Source: an uncultured Eubacterium sp. | GTDB taxonomy: Bacteria > Bacillota > Clostridia > Peptostreptococcales > Anaerovoracaceae | Assembly (NCBI GenBank): GCA_937966095.1 | Contig: CALCKF010000021.1 | Location: 1 to 9,268, forward strand | DNA length: 9,268 nt | Direction: 5' to 3' | In this document: positions 1 to 4,207 of the stretch, one piece after another | Layout of the letters: each line of letters begins with the position of its first letter | Position numbering within the stretch: position 1 is the stretch's first letter | Notes under the pieces: model-generated | What the model was told of the DNA's origin: nothing | What the model saw: the letters and a program-made list of their open reading frames with translations, nothing else | Databases searched by the model: none | Made by a program: the position numbers and the translations under genes

Positions 1-10
1 GCGCCTTGTA

Positions 11-31
11 CTGCGCAAAATTTCCTGCGCA
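11..31. repeat. Short repeat CTGCGCA x2 in gene-free edge (1-78)
   Basis: The heptamer CTGCGCA occurs at 11-17 and 25-31. Because TGCGCA is its own reverse complement, the two copies can also form a 6-bp hairpin with an 8-nt loop (12-17 with 26-31). I see no gene in 1-78. On the minus strand this is the region downstream of tRNA-Asp, where a T6 run starts 5 nt after the CCA end and could help end the tRNA transcript. The function of the repeat is unknown. Confidence 0.3.
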
Positions 32-78
32 TACAGGTTTGTTAATTTTGTGCATGTCTGTTTTTTTCAAAAAAGAGT

Positions 79-155
79 TGGCGACCTGGAACGGGCTCGA
101 ACCGTCGACCTCCAGCGTGACAGGCTGGCATTCTAACCAACTGAACTACCGGACC
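79..155 (-). tRNA. tRNA-Asp (GTC) with irregular acceptor stem
   Basis: Read on the minus strand, this folds as a tRNA: D-stem GTTC/GAAT, anticodon stem CCAGC/GCTGG around a loop with anticodon GTC, T-stem GACGG/CCGTT with loop TTCGAGC, discriminator G and encoded CCA (79-81). The acceptor stem is odd. The 5' strand GGTCCGG faces CCAGGTC, giving G1-C72, G2-U71, U3-G70, C4-G69, a C5-A68 mismatch, G6-C67 and G7-C66. As I recall, the B. subtilis tRNA-Asp has the perfect partner CCGGACC, so all three differences lie on the 3' strand. It is the last gene of the Met-Val-Asp cluster. The identity is clear from the anticodon arm; whether it is fully functional is less certain. Confidence 0.9.
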
Positions 156-164
156 GTATCAAAT

Positions 165-240
165 TGGTGGGCGCTATAGGGCTCGAACCTATGACCCCCT
201 GCTTGTAAGGCAGGTGCTCTCCCAGCTGAGCTAAGCGCCC
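165..240 (-). tRNA. tRNA-Val (TAC)
   Basis: The minus strand gives a complete 76-nt tRNA. Acceptor GGGCGCT pairs with AGCGCCC, the D-stem is GCTC/GAGC, the anticodon stem CCTGC/GCAGG encloses anticodon TAC, the T-loop is TTCGAGC, and the discriminator A is followed by an encoded CCA (165-167). UAC with a modified wobble base would read valine GUN codons. It is the middle gene of the cluster, separated by 9 bp from each neighbour, so processing from one transcript is expected. Confidence 0.97.
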
Positions 241-249
241 TTAAATATA

Positions 250-326
250 TGGTAGCGGCGAGTGGAGTCGAACCACCGACCTTCCGGGTATGAACCGGAC
301 GCTCTAGCCAACTAAGCTACACCGCC
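250..326 (-). tRNA. Elongator tRNA-Met (CAT)
   Basis: The minus strand shows acceptor GGCGGTG paired with CGCCGCT (G1-U72 and U6-G67 wobbles), D-stem GCTT/GAGC, an anticodon arm TCCGG/CCGGA around anticodon CAT, T-loop TTCGACT, discriminator A and encoded CCA (250-252). The anticodon stem lacks the three consecutive G-C pairs of initiator tRNA. The body resembles the elongator Met tRNA of Bacillus, not the Ile tRNA that also carries a CAT gene-level anticodon. It is the first gene of the cluster, about 37 bp from the -10 box of the promoter at 363-391. Confidence 0.93.
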
Positions 327-362
327 CCAACAGCAACCTTGTTTTGAACCGTTGCGAAAAGT

Positions 363-391
363 ATTCTATCATTTTAAGAACTCATTGTCAA
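363..391 (-). promoter_or_regulatory. Sigma-A promoter of the tRNA Met-Val-Asp cluster
   Basis: On the minus strand a perfect -35 TTGACA (386-391) is followed after exactly 17 bp by a -10 TAGAAT (363-368, five of six consensus bases). Transcription would begin near 356 and reach tRNA-Met at 326. Its -35 overlaps the -35 proposed for the feo genes on the other strand. Confidence 0.75.
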
Positions 392-414
392 GATATTTTA
401 TATGATAATATTAT
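385..414 (+). promoter_or_regulatory. Probable feoAB promoter
   Basis: TTGTCA (385-390) and TATTAT (409-414) each match five of six sigma-A consensus bases, with an 18-bp spacer. Transcription would start near 421, leaving a leader of about 74 nt before feoA. The -10 lies inside the palindrome at 402-417, and the -35 shares its bases with the -35 of the divergent tRNA promoter. No better alternative is visible between 420 and 480. This is an inference from sequence only. Confidence 0.5.
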
Positions 415-417
415 CAT
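402..417. promoter_or_regulatory. 16-bp perfect palindrome, Fur-box-like operator
   Basis: ATGATAATATTATCAT reads identically on both strands. Its core TGATAAT/ATTATCA equals both halves of the Bacillus Fur 7-1-7 consensus (TGATAATNATTATCA) with the central base missing. It covers the proposed feo -10 box and stands directly before the ferrous iron uptake genes, where iron-dependent repression is expected. A DtxR-type or other metalloregulator is possible, since the half-site spacing differs from classical Fur sites. Confidence 0.55.
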
Positions 418-494
418 CAATATACAAAACCATTCGTTATTAAACTCAACCCGACGCTAGATAAGTATACAACATTTTTTCATGGAGGTCAACT

Positions 495-737
495 ATGAAT
501 GACAATTACATTCCCCTTCAGGTAGTGATGCCTCAGCGGGAATATATCATACAATACGTAAAAGGACCAAGACCCGATCCGAAAACGCTGAGCGGTTACG
601 GCATATTTCCCGGATCGAGGATAAAACTCCTTTTCAGCAGTCCGGCCGGCGATCCGTCCGCTTATGAGATAATGGGAACTGTTTTGGCGCTCAGATGCGA
701 AGATTCAAAACATATATATGTTTCTCCGGCATTCTGA
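495..737 (+). CDS. feoA: FeoA, ferrous iron transport accessory protein
   Basis: An 80-residue protein, the usual length for FeoA, a small cytoplasmic SH3-like beta-barrel that assists FeoB in Fe2+ uptake. The family core is visible: LSGYGIFPGSRIKLL at about residues 32-46, then a GDP segment (52-54) and a strand pattern ending IYVSPAF (74-80), matching the FeoA pattern of a Leu-Gly-Pro-Gly turn followed by a Gly-Asp-Pro loop and an IxV end. The ATG follows GGAGG (484-488) by 6 nt. feoB starts 72 bp after the stop on the same strand, so the two are probably one operon. The N-terminal 20 residues are less conserved looking. The assignment rests on both fold pattern and neighbour. Confidence 0.93.
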   Translation: MNDNYIPLQVVMPQREYIIQYVKGPRPDPKTLSGYGIFPGSRIKLLFSSPAGDPSAYEIMGTVLALRCEDSKHIYVSPAF

Positions 738-761
738 AAAGCTGCTCGCAGATATTTCAAG

Positions 762-805
762 ACACCTTTCCGGAAAAAGGTTCATATACTTTTCCAGAGA
801 GGTGT
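762..805 (+). promoter_or_regulatory. feoA-feoB spacer with competing hairpins around the feoB SD
   Basis: In the 72-bp gap, ACCTTT (764-769) can pair with AAAGGT (776-781) around a 6-nt loop. Alternatively ACACCT (762-767) is a perfect complement of AGGTGT (800-805), which contains the feoB Shine-Dalgarno sequence. The two pairings share bases and exclude each other. No U-run follows, so this is not a standard terminator. A translational role is possible but unproven, and stems of 6 bp can arise by chance. Confidence 0.25.
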
Positions 806-809
806 TTTT

Positions 810-2615
810 ATGAAAAAGAAAACTATAGCGCTCGCAGGTAATCCCAATGTAGGAAAAAGCACGGTATTCAATGCTCTGACAGGTATGCGCCAGCATACCG
901 GCAACTGGCCCGGTAAAACGGTTTCAAACGCTGTCGGCCATATGAGATACAAAGATACCGTTTTTGAATTCATAGATCTCCCCGGTGCATATTCCCTTGA
1001 TTCCCGGTCTCCTGATGAAGCAGTCACCGGAGAATACATACGCTCCGGGAGAGCCGATATTATACTGATCGTAGCAGACGCTACATGTCTCCAACGTAAT
1101 CTCCTTCTGATAAGAGATATACTGACTGTTACAGGAAACGTCATACTTTGCCTTAATCTGATGGATGAGGCAGAAAAAAAGGGTATAGAGACTGACACAG
1201 AAAAGCTGCAGGATCTTCTCATGATACCGGTCGTATCAACTGCCGCAAGATCGAAAAAAGGCTTGTCTCATCTCATTGAAACACTATACACTTTTTCTCC
1301 CGGCAAAACCGATCCGATGCTTCCCGTGGATTTTGACCCTGAACTAATATACAGACAGTGCGTCACCTGCAAAAAAACACAGCCTCACAGCCTGGACAGG
1401 AAAATCGACAGGATAGTGACTTCAAAGGCTCTGGGATTTCCTATAATGCTGATACTGCTGCTGTTGATATTCTGGATAACCATGATAGGAGCAAATTATC
1501 CTTCATCTGCGCTTTCATCAATGTTCGGTTTTTTTGATGAAAAGCTCAGATATGTCCTTGATGCAGCCAATGCTCCGGATATGCTCACCTCAGTTCTTAT
1601 GGATGGACTTTATACAACAGTCACATGGGTAATCTCCGTAATGCTGCCGCCTATGGCTATTTTCTTTCCGCTGTTCACATTGCTCGAAGACTTCGGATAC
1701 TTTCCCAGAGTCGCATTCAATCTCGACAATGCGTTTCGAAAATGCGGAGCACACGGAAAGCAGTCTCTCACCATGTGTATGGGATTCGGATGCAATGCAT
1801 GCGGTGTAACCGGCTGCCGTATAATAGAATCTCCCCGGGAAAGACTCATAGCCGTGCTTACAAACTGCTTCGTTCCCTGTAACGGCCGGTTTCCAACACT
1901 TATAGCAATCATATTGATATTTTTCGTTTCCGGAAATGCCGCCTTCGGCACTCTGAAAGCAGGAATCATACTCACGCTTTTCATACTTTTGGGAGTTGCC
2001 GTTACCCTTCTTACATCCAAAATGCTTTCTGTAACGGTACTAAAGGGACTTCCTTCCTCCTTTGTGATGGAGCTGCCTTCCTACAGGATCCCCAGGTTCA
2101 TGGATGTTATAATACGTTCTGTACTTGACAGGACAGCATTTGTTCTGGGTCGTGCAGTCATTGTCGCCGCTCCATTCGGAATCATCATATGGATACTTGC
2201 AAATATAAATATAAGTGGTGTCTCCATACTTGATCGCTGCACGGATTTTCTGGATCCTTTCGGTCAGGCAATAGGTGTCGATGGCGTTATCGTTATGGCT
2301 TTTATACTGGGATTCCCGGCAAACGAGATCGTTATTCCCGTGATGCTGATGTGCTACATGTCATCAGGTATGCTGACAGACTACAGCAGCCTTGCCCAGC
2401 TCCATGAAATACTGTCGGAATGCGGCTGGACTTTTCAGACTGCTCTTTCCGTTGTCATACTGTGCCTCTTTCATTTTCCCTGCGGCACTACATGCCTTAC
2501 AATAAAAAAAGAAACAGGCAGTATGAAATGGACTGTACTGGCATTTCTACTGCCCACGGCTATAGGAATATTATTATGTCTCATTATAAATATCGTCTGT
2601 CTGATGCTTTCTTAA
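810..2615 (+). CDS. feoB: FeoB, ferrous iron transporter with GTPase domain
   Basis: A 601-residue membrane Fe2+ transporter. The N-terminal G domain shows G1 GNPNVGKST (10-18), a G2 region GNWPGKTV (31-38), G3 DLPG (56-59), G4 NLMD (116-119) and a G5-like STAARSKKG (143-151). From about 208 on there are multiple hydrophobic segments forming the gate domains. The core signature GFGCNACGVTGC (325-336) and SPRERLIAVLTNCFVPCNGR (341-360) is a Cys-rich version seen in clostridial-type FeoB. A CxxC (184-187) joins the G domain to the membrane part, and FHFPCGTTC is at 554-562. At 601 residues it is shorter than E. coli FeoB (about 770), mainly through a compact linker. The ATG lies 5 nt after AGAGAGGTG. 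Its 3' end overlaps the convergent gene by 32 bp and no separate terminator is visible. Confidence 0.97.
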   Translation: MKKKTIALAGNPNVGKSTVFNALTGMRQHTGNWPGKTVSNAVGHMRYKDTVFEFIDLPGAYSLDSRSPDEAVTGEYIRSGRADIILIVADATCLQRNLLLIRDILTVTGNVILCLNLMDEAEKKGIETDTEKLQDLLMIPVVSTAARSKKGLSHLIETLYTFSPGKTDPMLPVDFDPELIYRQCVTCKKTQPHSLDRKIDRIVTSKALGFPIMLILLLLIFWITMIGANYPSSALSSMFGFFDEKLRYVLDAANAPDMLTSVLMDGLYTTVTWVISVMLPPMAIFFPLFTLLEDFGYFPRVAFNLDNAFRKCGAHGKQSLTMCMGFGCNACGVTGCRIIESPRERLIAVLTNCFVPCNGRFPTLIAIILIFFVSGNAAFGTLKAGIILTLFILLGVAVTLLTSKMLSVTVLKGLPSSFVMELPSYRIPRFMDVIIRSVLDRTAFVLGRAVIVAAPFGIIIWILANINISGVSILDRCTDFLDPFGQAIGVDGVIVMAFILGFPANEIVIPVMLMCYMSSGMLTDYSSLAQLHEILSECGWTFQTALSVVILCLFHFPCGTTCLTIKKETGSMKWTVLAFLLPTAIGILLCLIINIVCLMLS

Positions 2616-3111
2616 TTTCTTCCATCATATAAAAAGCCTCCTCGACATCGTCAGGATTATCCGGCAGCCATTCATCATAGACAGCCTCGACCTGCAGACT
2701 GAATCTGCCGCTTCCTCCTTGTTCTGCCATTCTTCCGTCATAAAGCAGTTCATCTATCAGAGGCTCTGTGGTTTGAGCAAGGCCTATAGGCTCACTGTAA
2801 TAGTACCATCCATCGCTTTCATCTATCCATCTTCCCTGCTCTATGGAAGATGAAACTATATGATATTTCTCCTGATCGTACAGCTCAGGATATATGATCT
2901 TTGCCCGGATCCACAGATGTCTGGCAGAATTGTTTTTTACTGATGTATCATTATTGAAAGCCAGATAATCTTCGCAGTCCTGATCCATAACAATGGTGCC
3001 GATCTCCATCTGCGGCTCTGTTCCGGTGATCCACGTTTCATATATTATCACAAAACTCGTCATCAAAAGAGCCAGTATGCCGCCTATCAATGCTGCCGAT
3101 ATCCTGTCCAT
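2584..3111 (-). CDS. Membrane-anchored TasA/CalY-like hypothetical protein
   Basis: A 175-residue protein with one N-terminal hydrophobic helix (about 6-25, MDRISAALIGGILALL...) and an otherwise extracytoplasmic, acidic domain. The spaced motifs WIRAKIIY (67-74), GWYYYSEPI (101-109) and FSLQVEAVY (137-145) resemble the beta-sandwich core of TasA/CalY (camelysin) and SipW-dependent proteins. That likeness is by eye and function is unknown. No SipW gene or matrix operon is in the window. I start at the ATG at 3111, preceded by GGAGGAAGAAGGA; a GTG 39 bp upstream would add 13 Arg/Cys-rich residues without a good ribosome site. The gene follows carD on the same strand but is separated from it by a terminator. 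It overlaps the end of feoB by 32 bp. Confidence 0.85.
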   Translation of the reverse strand: MDRISAALIGGILALLMTSFVIIYETWITGTEPQMEIGTIVMDQDCEDYLAFNNDTSVKNNSARHLWIRAKIIYPELYDQEKYHIVSSSIEQGRWIDESDGWYYYSEPIGLAQTTEPLIDELLYDGRMAEQGGSGRFSLQVEAVYDEWLPDNPDDVEEAFYMMEEIKKASDRRYL

Positions 3112-3140
3112 ATTCCTTCTTCCTCCCATATCCCTATAAC

Positions 3141-3169
3141 AGCATATCACTGCCCTGCTGCACCGGCAA
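3141..3169 (-). promoter_or_regulatory. Weak candidate promoter for the TasA/CalY-like gene
   Basis: TTGCCG (3164-3169) and TATGCT (3141-3146) lie 17 bp apart on the minus strand, giving a leader of about 22 nt before the ATG at 3111. Each box matches only four of six consensus bases. The gene needs its own promoter if the carD terminator works, but this choice is tentative. Confidence 0.25.
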
Positions 3170-3215
3170 CATGATCATTTCTACATTATCCGTCACTATC
3201 CTACTTAAATCACAT

Positions 3216-3255
3216 AAAAAAACAGCCGGAGATCTTACGATCTCACAGGCCGGCT
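3216..3255 (-). terminator. Rho-independent terminator of the carD-family gene
   Basis: On the minus strand, AGCCG (complement of 3251-3255) pairs with CGGCT (3224-3228), and an inner GAGATC/GATCTC stem (3239-3244 with 3229-3234) closes on a GTAA tetraloop. A 6-nt bulge sits on the 5' side. After one base come seven T residues (3216-3222). It starts about 22 bp after the carD stop. A rival hairpin ACAGG/CCTGT (3256-3260 with 3245-3249) overlaps the 5' arm of the outer stem. Confidence 0.85.
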
Positions 3256-3277
3256 CCTGTTGCTGTATATAAAATCT

Positions 3278-3814
3278 TCAGCTGGTTTTTTCCTCATTGA
3301 TGTCAAGACGCCCTCTTATATATTCCCCGACATCAGTCTTTGATATGCAAAGAGCATGGGCAAATTCCTCGTTGACCAGTCTTTCAGCTGCTTTCAGGGT
3401 ATTCTCATCCGTTGTCGGCAGCTTTTTTCCCTGATCTGTAAGCTCTCTTTTTCTCATATAAATACATCTTATCATCAGCAGAAGCTTCTGATTGACTCCG
3501 TTTACGAGTATCTCATGAAAATGTTCGGTCCTGAATCTCCTGTTGTTTTCCCATTCTATTTCCTTGCCCTTTATGGCTGCCAGCAGTGAATCTATATCTT
3601 CCTTCGTCATTACACTGCGTAGCCTGTCCATCAGTTTCTCATTGTTCATTGGGACATATATGACAGATGTGTCATTGTTGACAGGCCTTAGAACATAGTA
3701 ATAACTTTTTTCAGTGTCTGAAGCAAACCTCATCAGTCTGATATCTTCAACCAGACAGATTCCATTGGTACCGTAAACCACATACTCACCTTTATCAAAT
3801 CTTTCATTGCCCAT
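3278..3814 (-). CDS. CarD/CdnL-family transcription regulator
   Basis: A 178-residue cytoplasmic protein of the CarD_TRCF family, which binds the RNA polymerase beta subunit and acts at promoters. The N-terminal Tudor-like RNAP-interacting domain is recognisable from FDKGEYVVYGTNGICLVEDI (6-25) through the strand pair near 38-55 (YYYVLRPV, SVIYVPM). The rest is a helical domain of the CarD C-terminal type, with RLVNEEFAHALCIS near 145-158 and DVGEYIRGRL near 161-170. The length fits family members of about 160-200. The ATG at 3814 follows AAGGTG by 7 nt, and a good promoter lies at 3874-3901. A terminator follows. Target genes cannot be read from the sequence. I leave the symbol blank because Clostridia often carry several paralogues. 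Confidence 0.92.
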   Translation of the reverse strand: MGNERFDKGEYVVYGTNGICLVEDIRLMRFASDTEKSYYYVLRPVNNDTSVIYVPMNNEKLMDRLRSVMTKEDIDSLLAAIKGKEIEWENNRRFRTEHFHEILVNGVNQKLLLMIRCIYMRKRELTDQGKKLPTTDENTLKAAERLVNEEFAHALCISKTDVGEYIRGRLDINEEKTS

Positions 3815-3873
3815 TATAATACACCTTCTTCCTTCCTATCAGGCAATATAAATGCGTGGTCATTAGTATATAT

Positions 3874-3901
3874 ATTATATCAAAAAATGTCATTTTTTCA
3901 A
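3874..3901 (-). promoter_or_regulatory. Promoter of the CarD-family gene
   Basis: On the minus strand TTGAAA (3896-3901) is followed after 16 bp by a perfect TATAAT (3874-3879). Transcription would start near 3867, with a leader of about 53 nt carrying the AAGGTG ribosome site. The surroundings are very AT-rich. The spacer and -35 are covered by the dyad at 3882-3898. Confidence 0.65.
3882..3898. promoter_or_regulatory. 17-bp dyad (8-1-8) inside the carD-family promoter
   Basis: AAAAAATG-T-CATTTTTT is a perfect inverted repeat with a 1-bp centre, spanning the -10/-35 spacer and half of the -35 box. An inverted repeat with a 1-bp centre is typical of dimeric repressor operators, and the loop is too small for an RNA hairpin. 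The A/T runs raise the odds of chance symmetry. Confidence 0.4.
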
Positions 3902-3966
3902 ATATGCTTTGTTTTTTGTGCATTGATATTTAATAAAAACTTAAAAAACTATTTACATTATTTTTC

Positions 3967-3995
3967 TTGAAATAATCATAAATTGAAAATATAAT
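3967..3995 (+). promoter_or_regulatory. Promoter upstream of the small ORF and mgtE
   Basis: TTGAAA (3967-3972), a 17-bp spacer and a perfect TATAAT (3990-3995) form one of the best consensus promoters in the window. Transcription would start near 4002, about 28 nt before the small ORF at 4030, and could continue into mgtE with a leader of about 200 nt. Confidence 0.65.
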
Positions 3996-4029
3996 GAAAC
4001 CTGATCATTTTTAAAGGCAGGTGAATTAA

Positions 4030-4113
4030 ATGGATAACTGCGACAGTCACGTCACATCTAAATCATCACATGCAGGAATATGCATGAGGAGCAATTCATA
4101 TATGATACATTGA
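4030..4113 (+). CDS. 27-codon small ORF, possible mgtE leader peptide
   Basis: An ATG with GGCAGGTG about 7 nt upstream opens a 27-codon frame ending in TGA at 4111-4113. The product begins MDNCDSH, ends SYMIH, and has two Cys, three His and several Ser. It has no membrane segment and no proline-rich stretch of the MgtL type, and I recognise no family. The strong promoter at 3967-3995 sits about 28 nt upstream of the start codon. The stop overlaps the -35 of the next promoter, and a CATGCA/TGCATG hairpin (4069-4086) lies within the frame. It could be a true small protein, a leader ORF controlling mgtE, or a chance frame in the leader. Confidence 0.35.
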   Translation: MDNCDSHVTSKSSHAGICMRSNSYMIH

Positions 4114-4139
4114 CAACTGCGGTTTGCCATTGACATAAT
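4110..4139 (+). promoter_or_regulatory. Proximal promoter of mgtE
   Basis: A perfect TTGACA (4110-4115) and CATAAT (4134-4139, five of six) are separated by 18 bp. Transcription would start near 4146, leaving a leader of about 62 nt. A second TTGACA at 4130-4135 has no matching -10. The -35 overlaps the TGA of the small ORF, so transcription or translation through the small ORF could affect it. Confidence 0.6.
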
Positions 4140-4207
4140 GGATTTATTTTGGATGCTTCCATGGATATTCCGGGCATAAGCTCAACAGAAAACCGGAGGT
4201 GTTCAAA

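Noticed and set aside
250..326. Initiator tRNA-Met or tRNA-Ile2 (both have CAT at gene level)
   Set aside because: There are no three G-C pairs in the anticodon stem as in initiators, and the overall sequence follows the elongator Met pattern.
782..1222. Open frame on the minus strand within feoB, with others at 1610-2020 and 5233-5553
   Set aside because: These are antisense to strongly conserved coding sequence, have low-complexity Ser/Arg-rich products and no ribosome sites.
3112..3150. Longer N-terminus (GTG at 3150) for the TasA/CalY-like protein
   Set aside because: It has no good ribosome site and adds a Cys/Arg/Gly-rich stretch encoded by the Shine-Dalgarno region of the ATG at 3111.
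4002..4207. M-box (ykoK) or yybP-ykoY metal riboswitch upstream of mgtE
   Set aside because: None of the conserved sequence blocks of these classes can be found, and the only stems are short (4-6 bp).
4199..4207. GTG start for mgtE three codons upstream
   Set aside because: The GTG is part of the GGAGGTG ribosome site itself. The ATG at 4208 has ideal spacing. The same holds for the GTG at 5664 versus the ATG at 5673 of the dehydrogenase.
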